The notes beneath the pieces are model-generated. The model worked only from the letters and a program-made list of their open reading frames with translations, was not told the DNA's origin and did no database searches. A program made the position numbers and the translations under genes. DNA of 64,000 bases from Cladocopium goreaui. Its lineage: Eukaryota; Sar; Dinophyceae; Suessiales; Symbiodiniaceae. The stretch is from positions 824,501 through 888,500 of the forward strand of contig CAMXCT020002001.1 in assembly GCA_947184155.2 (NCBI GenBank), read 5' to 3'. Shown piece by piece: positions 39,131-50,357 of the stretch; position 1 is the stretch's first letter; every line of letters starts with the position of its first letter.

Positions 39131-39622
39131 GGATATGATTTATGACAATATATGTAATATGTGATAAAATATATATAATATAGTATATCTAATATATAAT
39201 ACAATGTATATAATATGTGATACAATATATACATATATATATATATAACATACACATAATATTAGATATATATATATATATGTATACACATAATATTATA
39301 TATGACATATATATTATATAAATATGATATATACATACATGACATACGTATTATATAAATATGATATAGATATATATATATATACATTACATATATATAT
39401 ATATTGTATATATTATATATATAATATTATATATATTATAATGTATATATATATATATTTATTATCATTATATATTATTAAATAATAAAATATAATGTTA
39501 TATAATGTAATGTAATATAATATAAAATAATATAATAATATTATATATATATGTATATACATTTATTATAATATTATATATATAGTGTATAATGTGTATA
39601 TATATTATAATGTGTATATATA
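39131..39622. repeat. AT-rich low-complexity block
   Basis: About 490 bp of nearly pure A/T with tatatatata, ataatattata and scattered tgta; the longest such block in the window. Confidence 0.9.
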
Positions 39623-40121
39623 CATTGCATCCCAACTATAGTGTTAGTAACCATATCGATACCTCATGTATAGATGGGATAACCCGCAAATCGGAAACTT
39701 TCGATCACCTGGGTTATTAGACAGGTCCTTAACGGAAGGATCGAACTGAACCATTAAAAATACCCTCGTTGATTGGTTCTGGCAAGGAGTTATACTGCCC
39801 CGGTTGTTGGGATAAGCAATATGAGTATAGGGATGAATCTGACGACAACTAAAGACATTGTCGCAGTGGAAGATCCTTCCTCCCCAAACAAGAATGGATT
39901 GGTTTAAGGGAAAATCTACAGGAAACCATGGTTTTTACCATCAAATATAGGGCTTTCCTGTAAAATTTCCCATCATCCAATTCTATGAAAACAAGAATGG
40001 GGAGTGGCTATACAATGAAAAGGAAGTAATTATAATTGTACTGAGGCGTTGCAGATTATAGTGTACAGGCAAAGGGCGAATTAACCCATATGGGACACCT
40101 ATCAAGCAACTAGTATTTCAT
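39623..40121. other. No gene seen
   Basis: Unique AT-rich DNA, with no island having both coding composition and splice sites. Confidence 0.4.
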
Positions 40122-40260
40122 CAATGGGAATTCCAGGATCCTAAAATGGAGGTACGTTAGTACCATATTTTGGGCCATATTTTGTGGGGACCATGAAACA
40201 TGGGCCTTATATATGGTAGGTACCTCCAATCAATCGGTTCCTGTTGCATGGCCATTGATT
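40122..40260. repeat. Family-4 inverted repeat
   Basis: caatgggaattccaggatcc ... ggtacctccaatcaatcggttcctg ... gccattgatt. Confidence 0.8.
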
Positions 40261-40311
40261 GCAGGACTAACGGGGTATGGCTTTGATGGTTAAAAATCAG
40301 CTGACAGAACT

Positions 40312-40499
40312 TACCCTCTGGTAAACAAACATAGTAGCTATTGAAAATGGCCATAGACATAATTAGTTGATTTACCCTTTAAAAAATTGTGAATATTTCC
40401 ATATAAATCACAATTTTCCCATGATGTTCCCATGGTTTTCCCATTAATAGCATGGTGGGTCTTTCCATAGTTTTTTGTTAACGTTTACCAGGCCGGGTA
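40312..40499. repeat. Family-1 hairpin with nested partial duplication
   Basis: taccctctggtaaacaaac ... aacgtttaccaggccgggta. 188 bp because the cacaattttcccatgatgttcccatgg interior is expanded. Confidence 0.75.
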
Positions 40500-40819
40500 T
40501 GTTTCGTGGATTGTTCTTCCTGATTGTTGATATCCCCAATTAATTCTTGGTCATCGTTGGTTACATCCACCAACAAAGGGCGTGAAAGTCGGACGTCGTG
40601 AGGGGATATTCCCGTGGAAATTCCTGGTGTTTATCGTGGAAAATCCCATATAATCACCCCAAAACTCATGATAAATTTTATCATGGGAAGCTAAAAATGA
40701 TTTAAACAATTACAAATAGAACATTAAAATGATTTTTGAAATTACAAAAAAAATGAAAATGATTTAAAACATGACAAATAATTGATAATAACTGGTGGTA
40801 CCCCCATGACTTAGGACAC

Positions 40820-40919
40820 CTCCATCGCTCAACTGCTGCAGCCCACGCTCCTCAAAGTCCTCTGGCCGCGGCAGTTCCTTCACAGCTTCATCCTCGCGGA
40901 GAGAAATATCATGGGAATA
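40820..40919 (-). CDS. Coding island (exon)
   Basis: Acceptor tattcccatag|tattcc, donor gatggag|gtgtcc. Reads HDISLREDEAVKELPRPEDF, then EERGLQQLSDG. It joins in frame to the island at 41064-41125. The donor gtgtcc sits inside a family-3-like terminus (atggag|gtgtcctaa). Confidence 0.65.
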
Positions 40920-41063
40920 CTATGGGAATAGAATGGGAATTAATATACTGTGTATATATATATTATATCATATGTATATATATATATATAAGGTCCCAAT
41001 CAAAATTGGAGTGTAAAAAGTACATGTTTACTGCTTTTGGTGGATAAAAACCGGTAAGAAAAC

Positions 41064-41125
41064 CGGTAAGTAGCGAAGCCCCCGGGACTTCATCACGTAG
41101 AAAACATGGGTAATACCAGCGTTGA
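41064..41125 (-). CDS. Coding island (exon)
   Basis: Acceptor catcctcaag|tcaacg, donor taccg|gttttc. Reads NAGITHVFYVMKSRGLRYLP, phase 0 out, matching the next island. Confidence 0.55.
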
Positions 41126-41167
41126 CTTGAGGATGATCCATTCAGGAGGAAGATCAATCGATAAGAC

Positions 41168-41273
41168 TACCCTCTGGTAAACGTTTACATAGCTATAGAA
41201 AATCACCATTTATAATAGGTAAATCAACTATAAATGATCATTTTCAATAGCTATGTTAGTTTACCAGAGGGTA
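41168..41273. repeat. Family-1 hairpin
   Basis: taccctctggtaaacgtttac ... gctatgttagtttaccagagggta. Confidence 0.9.
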
Positions 41274-41819
41274 AACAACGTGTATACCCAAGACATCCAA
41301 ACATCTATACAGGGATATCATGATATATATCAATGTCCGGCATATGTCCGAGATTAGCCAAGTACAAGGTAAGTTGTGTCCGGCATATGTACGATACAAC
41401 AAAATCATAAGTGGACAGAAAACAGAAAATCGGTAGTGGAAAGATGTGGAAAGGTACAAAATCGCTTTATAAGCTGAATATGTAGACAGGTCGGTGGATG
41501 AATAAATTCAATATTATTCAATAGATCAAAGAAACAGAGTCAACCATCCATTCATCAACACTTACCCAACCATTATTACAACCACTATTTTCGGATCACC
41601 GGGCTTAAAATTCATTCAGCTCCCAGTAGGATATCCACCTGTTAGCGTCCCCACTGTTCTGTTTTGAGGATTCCTACCCAGATGGTGCTTGAATATATGC
41701 ATCCAAGTTAGTAATTGCTTCACTTCCATGTGAAAAAAACAAACAAACATACATGTATCACCATACACACAAGCCACATCTTCAGATGTCTTAAAATGGG
41801 GATACCCCCCAATTTTATC

Positions 41820-41924
41820 AATGGCCGTTCTAGGAACCTATGTAAGGAAATATCCCCACAAAAATATGGACTTATCTGGTACTAACGTACCTCCATTTTA
41901 GGATCCTGAAATTCCCATTGATTT
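41820..41924. repeat. Family-4 inverted repeat, reverse orientation
   Basis: aatggccgttctaggaacct ... acgtacctccattttaggatcctgaaattcccattg. Confidence 0.75.
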
Positions 41925-42498
41925 TATCATCCAAACTTAGACTATCTCTTAGTATTGAAACAACCATGGTGACTTGGGGATTCCCACGGACGGGATGCGG
42001 CTTAAAATTCATGGGATCCCGACCCACGGACGCTGGCGTAATACGCCTTCCTCGGTGAAAATGGTGTAGCACCAGCAAGTCATGTGGAGTATTTCTACCA
42101 AAAAAAATGGTTTTAAGAACCAATATAAATGGGATATAATTGGGATATGTTTTTTGTGATATATATTTACAAAAAAGTGAAGTTTTATTCTAGAGTTTGA
42201 GATATATTTCCGGATTGTGGTGATTTTTTTGGAACCAGCTCAAAATCTGATTCGGTTTTAGCATTTTGATCAGCATCCAATGATGGTTTTTAAACCATCC
42301 AAACCGTCGGGGATCAAAATCAGTATCCCATTTTGGGACGAACGATTTTAAATCATGGAGATTTGTGACAAAAAAACCTGGAAAAAAGTGGGGTGGCTTC
42401 AACAATGGAAAATGATACCTTGGAATAATGGTTTCACGAAAAATAGTGCAAGCTTGTGGTGATTACAACTATGATCTTCGATGAATGTTAATGAATGT

Positions 42499-42603
42499 TA
42501 CCCTCTGGTAAATAAACATAGACCCTGAAAATCACCAATTTTTAATGGAAACTAGTCTTCCAACCCCTATCTGCCAGGGTCTATGTTAATTTACCAGAGG
42601 GTA
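42499..42603. repeat. Family-1 hairpin with a compensated novel stem
   Basis: taccctctggtaaataaacatagaccctg ... cagggtctatgttaatttaccagagggta. The usual gctatgg/ccatagc stem is replaced by gaccctg/cagggtc on both arms. Confidence 0.9.
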
Positions 42604-42872
42604 GATGGGTGATAACTTTGCAGTTGGTAAAAAGCTGGAAAAGCCAACCAAAAATGCTGGGCTTCATCGCTACTTGGACCATCCTACGAGCTCGCAAGCA
42701 ACTCCCATGGGATACATCGCAACTGATCTTTCCCATGCCTGGGTGTATCTTATGTATATATATATAATGATATCTGCTGGTAGAAGGCCCCCCGCCAAGT
42801 TGTGTTGTTGCTTTGTTTAAAACTCCATCTAACTATCTATATACTATGTATATGCATATATATATATATATT

Positions 42873-42976
42873 CTGGTTGGTGGTTTCAACCCCTCTGAAA
42901 AATATGAAAGTCAATGGGAATGATTATTCCATATATAAAATGGAAAATAAAAATCATGTTTGCAACCACCAGTCAG
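42873..42976. repeat. Family-2 hairpin
   Basis: ctggttggtggtttcaaccc ... tttgcaaccaccagtcag. Confidence 0.85.
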
Positions 42977-43076
42977 TAATATATCATAATATATCTAATC
43001 ATAGTAATGGAAAATAGTACCTAATGGTTTACTCACCAGATGGTACAGTTAGTACTAACCAGATATATATATATAT

Positions 43077-43190
43077 ACTCTCTGGTTATTTAACATAGCC
43101 ATGGAAAATGGCCCATTTATAGATGATTTTCCCATTAAAGCCCTCATTTATAAGGGATTTTCCATGGCTATGTTAAATGACCAGATGGTA
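43077..43190. repeat. Family-1 hairpin, ccatgg stem variant
   Basis: tactctctggttatttaacatagccatgg ... ccatggctatgttaaatgaccagatggta. Confidence 0.9.
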
Positions 43191-43266
43191 TGTCAAATGA
43201 GTCTAGCTTTCTGAATCTTGGAACTCTTTCACTTTCAAGGTCATGCAACAACATCAAGTCACCCAC

Positions 43267-43359
43267 CAAGCTCTACACAACTCTGCCAGCCCGGCGAGGC
43301 TCGGTCGCATGGCGAGCCGTTTTGCATCCCATGGTATTTTTGGACGCAGAAAAATCACA
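43267..43359 (-). CDS. GY exon 5
   Basis: Acceptor tttacatcag|tgtgat, donor gcttg|gtgggt. Reads VIFLRPKIPWDAKRLAMRPS, then LAGLAELCRAW. Phase 2 in. Confidence 0.6.
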
Positions 43360-43475
43360 CTGATGTAAAAACATATTGAAGCCGCAGCCTGGACATGCAA
43401 AAGCTACTCTCATATAATATATATAAATATATATACTATACTCATTTAAAATAATAAGAATCACACATTTCATAC

Positions 43476-43629
43476 TCTAGCAAGACTCTACCAAGTTTGT
43501 TTGCCAGCGCTAGTTTTGACCACCGATCCTCACGGTTGGTCAAAAAAACTCTTCTGGCAACGCGCAACGCTGTGTGGCCTGCCTTTCCCCGGAGGTCAGG
43601 CTTCCACCATCCAGGGCAAAAGTTGGCCA
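43476..43629 (-). CDS. GY exon 4, ankyrin-like repeat
   Basis: Acceptor catggtcag|tggcca, donor ctaga|gtatga. Reads ANFCPGWWKPDLRGKAGHTA, then LRVARRVFLTNREDRWSKLA. The segment DLRGKAGHTALRVAR fits the ankyrin consensus (D-x-x-G-x-TALH-x-A), but only one repeat is visible. Confidence 0.6.
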
Positions 43630-43884
43630 CTGACCATGCGATGATTTCATGGGTTATGGGAGTTCACCAACTACACAGACATAATTTGGATATACTTGGG
43701 AACACCAAGTTACTGTAATGATTTGGGAGCGCCAATAATAGAAAAAATGGTGATAAACCATCAAAATTGGGACATATCAGCAAGTTAATGTTACCAATCA
43801 TAGATTCCTGGCAATATCAAGGTTCGATTTCCTACGTTGTCCATGCACCATTGGATAGCGGGCTCCAAGTATGGATACAAGGTG

Positions 43885-43990
43885 ACCCTAGATAGCTAAG
43901 TTGACTTATAACTTGGCTAACTAGGGTTTATGGGTGAAAGAACTATAGTTAATAGATTTATAACCAACTTATAACAGGGGGGGCTCACAT
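43885..43990. repeat. Family-5 repeat, diverged
   Basis: ggtgaccctagatagctaag ... accaacttataacagggggggctcac. Confidence 0.6.
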
Positions 43991-44234
43991 TGTAAGAATA
44001 TGTAATGATATGTGGGGATGTGTCGATCCAAAAAAATCGACCCTATTTGCTCCATCAATGGGCACCAGGGCGCTTGGACTCATCGCCATGTAACCATCCA
44101 TCAGGATCCCGCAAACTATCCATGCTTGGAACTATCCAAATCACCTTCTCCTGTCATTTCATAGGCTTTTCATTTGGTGAAAGCCTCCTGTTTTCCTTGG
44201 TATCCCCCCATAGTTCGCTAGGCATCCATCAAAC

Positions 44235-44260
44235 GCAAGGCGCCCTCTTGCACCGACTCC
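44235..44260 (-). CDS. GY exon 3 (26-bp micro-exon)
   Basis: Acceptor ccctccag|ggagtc, donor ccttgc|gtttga. Reads ESVQEGAL. It is needed to keep phase between exons 2 and 4, and its small size makes it tentative. Confidence 0.4.
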
Positions 44261-44485
44261 CTGGAGGGGACTCAGGGGACGGTTGGTTTTTTGGAAACCT
44301 GGAAACCTGGCCCGGTGATGTGGTGATGCGCTACATCTGTATACTATTAATACATCTTCTTTGGAAACTGAATATGCTGAAAAACAATGAATATCGCTTA
44401 AAGTTTCAGGCTTTTAAAAAACAGTGACTCATTGATCTACCAAACCAAGCTCTATAAAGTGTATAGGCTGTTCCAGGAATGCTAC

Positions 44486-44579
44486 CGCTGTGAGTTCACT
44501 CGCTGCTGCGCCTCCTTCCTTTCAACATCACACGTTGCCACTTCCGGCCGTCCAGTTCGCGAACCTGGCACCGTGGTGC
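44486..44579 (-). CDS. GY exon 2
   Basis: Acceptor ctggtgcaag|gcacca, donor cagcg|gtagca. Reads TTVPGSRTGRPEVATCDVER, then KEAQQRVNSQ. Phase 1 in, 2 out. Confidence 0.6.
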
Positions 44580-44750
44580 CTTGCACCAGAGTTTCGATTG
44601 AAGCAGATTTGGATGAACAGAGATGGATGATGGATAGATTATATAAGCCGATTCAATTCAACAATGTACATATATATATATATATTTATAATCATATCTA
44701 AATAAGATGATATAAACATGATAAATAATAGAAAAAAATCTACCCCTTAC

Positions 44751-44824
44751 AATCCCTGGGATAAGCCAACTTTTTCTTCGCATTTTGCCAAAGCTTCTCG
44801 TCGAGGCTTTCTTTACTGCCGGAC
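44751..44824 (-). CDS. GY exon 1 (of the visible part)
   Basis: Acceptor cgtttgcag|gtccgg, donor gggatt|gtaagg (strong). Reads SGSKESLDEKLWQNAKKKLA, then YPRD. Across the five GY exons about 145 codons join in frame. The protein is not recognised apart from the ankyrin-like stretch in exon 4. GY may be an upstream part of GX or a separate gene. Confidence 0.6.
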
Positions 44825-45262
44825 CTGCAAACGAGAACAGTTGGGTCAACTGTCATCAGTTTTTCACCCCATTTTTTTTCGACCTGCAAACTGGCTAAAA
44901 ACTCATGAATCTTGCTTAGAAATGAATAGAACTGATGAGAATTGCCAGTTTGAATATGTTTGAAGGTATAAAGTGGGCTAATTTAGTTTCAAAATTGAAT
45001 GACTATAAATTGCCATGGAAGAAATTCAGTAAAAATTGCTGAAAATGGCAACATCGTTTTGGGGAGAGATGCCAACAAACATGGGGATGCTTTTGGGAAA
45101 TCTGTCAATTCTTGGATGGAACAAGACATTGAAAGAAAAAACATAGCGAAATGATTGTAGTTTTAAGCACAAAGTCTGATTTGTTTTGTGTTGGAAAGAC
45201 TCTTCGGGTATCTAAGAATGACAAAGTCAACTACCGTTTCCTGACCTGCATTCTTTTCTGGA
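44825..45262. other. No gene seen
   Basis: Unique AT-rich sequence. A short plus-strand frame near 44880-44960 lacks splice support. Confidence 0.4.
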
Positions 45263-45316
45263 TACCCTCTAGTAATTTAACATGACTACGGACAACTACC
45301 ATTTAGTTCGATGATT
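45263..45316. repeat. Family-1 fragment, left arm only
   Basis: taccctctagtaatttaaca, then truncated and followed at once by another copy. Confidence 0.65.
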
Positions 45317-45434
45317 TACCCTCTGGTAAACTAACAGTTTGCTATTGAAAATTACCATAGAAATAGTGGATTTTCCCATTAATAGCATGGTGGATCTTTC
45401 CATAGTTTTTTGTAACAGTTTACCAGGCCGGTTA
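45317..45434. repeat. Family-1 hairpin, ccggtta right terminus
   Basis: taccctctggtaaactaacagtttgc ... gtaacagtttaccaggccggtta. Confidence 0.8.
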
Positions 45435-45750
45435 AGTTGGTTTATAAACCATTATATTATAATCCCCATTAACTAGTTCGTTATATCTACCATAAAGCGT
45501 AGTTACCACATTATTATCATGGATAAATCGTTGTTATTCAGTTAACCGTAGTTATATCATGTTATATCTACCATAAACCGTAGTTGTTCAGTTAAAAAAT
45601 GCTGGATCTTCCAGTTCTGTTCTTCCATTTTTGAACCAACAAAGGGCCGGGCCGAGGGTTGGAGAAATTCATACCGCTCACTAGAGAAGTGCCCATGGAT
45701 CATCATCATTCCGGTGGAAAACCACCGGCTGATCCATAGCTAGAAATACA

Positions 45751-45872
45751 TGTCTATATATATAGACAGTTATATATCATCATATATATATAATATATAT
45801 ATATATATAATATATATAATATAATATATACTATATTATATATATATCAGTTATATATCATTATATATATAT
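45751..45872. repeat. AT microsatellite
   Basis: tatatatataatatatata runs with cagttatatatcat twice. Confidence 0.9.
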
Positions 45873-46042
45873 ATATGCTTATAACTGATTACATGTATTA
45901 GATAACTATAACATACTATAACTATAGATATACTTATAACTGGAACTGCACTTCCAAGTCCGAACAACCATTTGGGTGATGAAAAGAAACACCCAAAGAA
46001 ATCAGCATGTGTATACGCTGTTGTTCATACCAAAATACATAA

Positions 46043-46166
46043 GGTGGTGCCCCCAAGATAGCTAAGTTGGCTTATAACTCCAATAACTATGGTTTATAGG
46101 TGATTTATCGAGCTAGTTTTCATGGGGTTTATAAACCAATAAACATAACGTTTGGGGGGCACCACC
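46043..46166. repeat. Family-5 repeat with perfect termini
   Basis: Terminal inverted repeat ggtggtgcccccaa / ttggggggcaccacc around tagctaagttggcttataac ... ggggtttataaaccaat. The best-preserved member. Confidence 0.85.
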
Positions 46167-46321
46167 TTGTAGGTTGTAGCTGGATGTTCAGCCTCCCATT
46201 CCGATGGCCCGATATGAAAAAAGACGATCGCATACGATTGCCATAGGCTCTGTTTTTCTTGGTGGCAAGTTACCAACTCATTTAACGAATTACATGTACA
46301 AAGATCTTGACTATGTGTCAA

Positions 46322-46405
46322 TATGTATATATATATATGACATATCAATACACACCTATATATATATTTTCTAATATATCATATATATACACATACATAC
46401 ACATG
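46322..46405. repeat. AT microsatellite
   Basis: tatatatatatgacatat and tatatatcatatatatac runs. Confidence 0.85.
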
Positions 46406-46659
46406 TATTTATACACCCAAGGTAAACTGGAAGAAAGCAAGTTTGATTTTCTTCGACATATCGGATATGCTCTGGTCTCATCCAAGTCATTCGACCGTGA
46501 CTTAGTATTCCTCCATGTGGGATGATAATGATGAGATCACCCAGGTTACCTATGAATTCCGATTGTGTTTGAAAATTGGATTATCCCAAAAATAGTGAAT
46601 TTTAAGTTAGTCTACATACAAACCCAATGTATATGTACTACATAGCGGTATAATGTTAT

Positions 46660-46790
46660 ATCCGCTATAAACCCAAATTTTAACCGTTGCCACCCCCTGA
46701 CACCGGCGGCAGCAAAGGGCGATCCGGCCTGAAGGCCGGGATCTTGCGATCGGTCGAGCGATACCTTGGTCATAGGGCGTTGGAACGGAA
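46660..46790 (-). other. GC-rich island, possible exon
   Basis: All three minus frames are partly open (for example PYDQGIARPIARSRPSGRIA) around a ggcctgaaggcc hairpin. An acceptor gccttcag|gccgg and donor caacg|gttaaa are possible. The frame cannot be chosen. Confidence 0.3.
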
Positions 46791-46837
46791 CAGGTACTAG
46801 TTACAATCACTAGTCAATGGAGATTCCCATACTTCAC

Positions 46838-46911
46838 CTATATATTATAATAACTATGGTTTATAGGTGATATATCTATAATTCTATAGTTTATGGGGTT
46901 TATAAACCAAT
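46838..46911. repeat. Family-5 core
   Basis: ataataactatggtttatag ... atggggtttataaaccaatg. Confidence 0.75.
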
Positions 46912-46918
46912 GGTTATC

Positions 46919-47010
46919 TCAATGGAAATTTCCGGAGCCTACAATGGAGCTACGAGTCATACCATATTTTGGAGCCTAAAATTTTGTGGGGATCTTCCCT
47001 GAAAATTCAT
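46919..47010. repeat. Family-4 half element
   Basis: tcaatggaaatttccggagcc ... ttttgtggggatcttccctg; right arm missing. Confidence 0.65.
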
Positions 47011-47124
47011 CCTAAACTGATCTTTATGGGTATTTCAAACGGGGTCTAACTAAAGAAACATGGGGATGTGAGGGAAAAAAAAGGTTCCGAATTCAAGTTA
47101 GTAACTCGTTATTTGATGGAATTC

Positions 47125-47230
47125 TACCCTCTGGTGAACTAACATAGCAATGGAAAATCACCATTTTCAATGGGAAAATCCACTATTTCTATGGCCATTT
47201 TCCATTGCTATGTTAGTTCACCAGAGGGTA
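47125..47230. repeat. Family-1 hairpin, perfectly matched variant arms
   Basis: taccctctggtgaactaacatagcaatgg ... ccattgctatgttagttcaccagagggta. The gtgaa and gcaatgg variants occur on both arms. Confidence 0.95.
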
Positions 47231-47355
47231 AGCCAGCTGTAAAATGCTATCAATGGATAGACAATATCCCAGCGAGGTAACTTCTTCGCCAGGTTGATGA
47301 ACCACCCCGGCCGAATCACACATGTCCCAGCCAAGACCACCCAAACCTTGCTTTT

Positions 47356-47460
47356 TACCCTCTGGTTATGTTAAAATAGCTATGGGAAATGGCCATTTAT
47401 AGCGGATTTTCCCATTGAAAATGGTGATTTGCCATAGTTATGTTAGTTTACCAGAGGGTA
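47356..47460. repeat. Family-1 hairpin
   Basis: taccctctggttatgttaaa ... gttatgttagtttaccagagggta. Confidence 0.9.
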
Positions 47461-48003
47461 GATTCAACACTTGAAATAAAGAAAACACTGTAACTGTTCA
47501 TCAGCAAACTATTCATAGTCCATAAACACTCACCACTGCTCGAAATCATCATGTTCCTTCGTTTAACCCACATGTTTGCTGGATATACCGCCGTTTTATC
47601 TTGTGGTTTGAAAACCAATTTTCTAAATTCTTATGCCCATATTTAGCGCATAATACCCCAGGAAATCCACATTCGTGTTGGACAAACAATCATGTATAGT
47701 TCCAAACCATTTGTTTTGGTGAAATCCTCATCTTCACAAATTATGTTTCCAAAGATGCTAAAATCTACAATTGCGTATCATTGTTTGATGGTAAACCAGT
47801 AAAATCGTCCCATATTCCCAATTTTCTTGGTCAAAGGAAATGTTTTTTCCCGGTAATGTCTAGTGCTTTATGAAATCCAACCCCAATGTTCCACCATTTC
47901 CCAAGGTTTTCAACATTTTTCATTTTTCCATGAACTTTCCTATAGTTTCCAACGTTTTTCCCACATTTTCCACGCGTTTTTCCCATCTTTTCCCGCCCCG
48001 GAC

Positions 48004-48133
48004 CTCGCGCCGGCGGCCGCTGCTCCAGCGCCGCCAGCTGCAGCCGCAGAAACGCACGCAGCGCTGCTGCGGCGCTTCGGCCCAGGTCGCGGGGGGCGGC
48101 GATGTTCTGCGAGAGGAAGCGCAGAGCTGGAAC
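48004..48133 (-). CDS. Coding island (exon), GC-rich
   Basis: Acceptor tagctccccag|gttcca, donor gcgcgag|gtccgg. Reads VPALRFLSQNIAAPRDLGRS, then AAAALRAFLRLQLAALEQRP. Helical and Ala/Leu/Arg-rich. About 70% GC against an AT-rich background. Confidence 0.6.
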
Positions 48134-48450
48134 CTGGGGAGCTACTCGGAGCTACTAAGCCTGCTTAGATGGGCCATGGAGTTAGTTAACTAGCTAGTAA
48201 ATGGATTATAATTGGGATATATGGGCTTATATCCCCAGTTATTAACCAGTTAGCTAATCCTATGGCCCATCTAAGTGGTCACGTCACATTAACCTAAGGT
48301 TTACAGGGGAAGATTGTTAGTTAATGGGAATATTAAAATTTGAGTCTGATAATCTCAGTCGCGATTTTTAGGGGGATATAACATTATACAACTATTAGAC
48401 GATATATTGGGTTTGTATGTAGACTAACTTTAAATTCACCATTTTAGGGA

Positions 48451-48560
48451 TACCCTCTGGTAAACTAACATAGCTATTGAAAATGGCCATAGACATAGTG
48501 GATTTACCCATTAAAAATGGTGGATCTTTCCATAGTTATGTAAACGTTTACCATAGGGTA
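48451..48560. repeat. Family-1 hairpin
   Basis: taccctctggtaaactaaca ... gtaaacgtttaccatagggta. Confidence 0.9.
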
Positions 48561-49469
48561 AGGTTTACAAGGGAAATCTTTAAACTAGGTTTAATGGTTT
48601 AATGGATATAAAGCCATGAATTGGGATAGTAATGGCAAGAGTAATAGATATCAAAATAGAAACTAATCTTTTCTAGTGATGATAGAAATATGAACGAAAT
48701 AGTATTTTTTCATGGAACATGTCAGGCAATCATTCCACTAAGCCACAAAAAAAACATCTATAAAGCCATTCATGGTAGTATATCTATAGTTAATGAGAAT
48801 ATTAGTCTGATTCTTAGATGGGAATATTAGTCTATAGTTAAAGCCATTCATGGTAGTATATTAGTATATCATGGGAATATAGTAATTCATGGTAATATAT
48901 AGTCTGATAATATCATGCGATTTTTCTTCGGATTTTTTTGGGGATATAATGGAACCTGGGCAGATGATTTGGAGCTTCTAATCGATCGATGGGATCGCAT
49001 TAAGAGGAAAATATACCCCAGTGCTTTAAGGGGAAATATCTATATCATGAAGCCACTACATCACGTTTAATCAGAAGATATCTACCATCAAGGGAAATAT
49101 TAACGGGTTTCAATTGGATTTAATGTGGCTTCTGGGGATTTGTAGTGGGATTAGATTAGGTTAGCTTGGATTTAAACAAACATAAACTGAAATATAGCTT
49201 ATAACATTGATATGGAGATTACATGGGATTTAACCAACTATCAATGGGAATTCAACGGCATATTTTCTATGAATGGTTGGTTTCTTTCACCCAATCAGGA
49301 AGTCATCATAGATGATAGTGGGATGTAAAGATGATATAAGCTGAACTGGTGCAGTTGGTTTAATTGATTCAGTGTTTTCATGAGATGTGAAAGGGATTAC
49401 CAGGATTTACGAGATTTAGTAAGCCATTGATCTGTAGCCAATCCTCTTTTGCCCTAGTATTCGTGCTTG
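48561..49469. other. No gene seen
   Basis: AT-rich DNA with short direct repeats (taaagccattcatggtagtatat twice, 48768-48870). Confidence 0.4.
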
Positions 49470-49885
49470 GCAATGGAGATTCATGCACTCTCATGTCATT
49501 AACCTGTTTGCTGGAAACGAACTCAAGCTCAGCTGAAGAAGGACAAAGAAATTCACGCGAGTTCAAACGCCAAACAATGGAGTTATAAAATAGCATGTTG
49601 CAAAAACATAGTTCGTTTTGGGCACCCCCAAAACATGACAAAATGCCTTTTACCTCAGAGAACACAGGCAATGGAGATTCACGCGGTCTCATGTCACTCA
49701 CTTGTCTGTGGCTGCTGGAAAGGAACCCAATCGACTGAGGTGAATAATAAGGAAAAAGAAATTCGCGCGAGTTCAAATGTCACAGAACTGAGGCAAAATA
49801 GCTTTTTTTTTGTTAAAAAAAAGGCTTGTTTTTCGGACCCCCCAAAACATGAAGAAATGCCATGTTACCTCAGAAAACACAGGCA
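49470..49885. repeat. Tandem duplication, unit about 200 bp
   Basis: caatggagattcacgcg...tctcatgtca, aaagaaattc-cgcgagttcaaa, caaaacatga-aaatgcc, cctcagagaacacagg recur in order. Two full diverged units plus a partial third (acacaggcaaaatgc). Confidence 0.8.
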
Positions 49886-50145
49886 AAATGCAAAACACAT
49901 GCAAAATTACGTGCATTTTGTGCTTGCCAAGGTGTCAAAAATACTGCAAAATTCTCAAAGTTGATGACTTCATGAAATCGCAGACTGTTAGTTTACCGCA
50001 GAGGGAAACGTTTGACTTGTTGGTTTTTTAACCCCATTAACTATAGTTATATTCTACCATAAACATCCATAAACCATAGCTATACCACCATCTTTATAGC
50101 CATTTTTGATACCCCAAACTGCCCAACATCTTCCCACAGCTAGAC

Positions 50146-50285
50146 CCTGCAAGCAACGACCGTGGCCGCAGCTCCTTCGCTCTCCAAGCCTCGCGCGCTA
50201 CGGCGCGCAGAAGCTTCCAGTTCTGCTGGGCTATCTGGCCTTGCAATGGAGGCCGGGGCCCAGGGGATCCATCCAGGAGCCAAAC
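50146..50285 (-). CDS. Coding island (exon)
   Basis: Acceptor aactccccgtag|gtttgg, donor tgcagg|gtctag. Reads GQIAQQNWKLLRAVAREAWR, then AKELRPRSLLAG. Other frames are open on both strands, but this one is the most helix-like and fits both splice sites. Confidence 0.5.
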
Positions 50286-50357
50286 CTACGGGGAGTTCAC
50301 GGGTCATTTCGTGAGGATATGAGATTAGGTGCAAAAGTTAAATGAGATGGGGATGTA

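Noticed and set aside
41990-42060. Minus-strand island KAYYASVRGSGSHEF
   Set aside because: Acceptor possible, but a stop follows quickly and no donor keeps phase with the flanking exons.
43442-43630. The 62-codon continuous minus frame as a stand-alone small gene
   Set aside because: Splice signals inside it and in-frame joining to neighbours fit an internal exon better.
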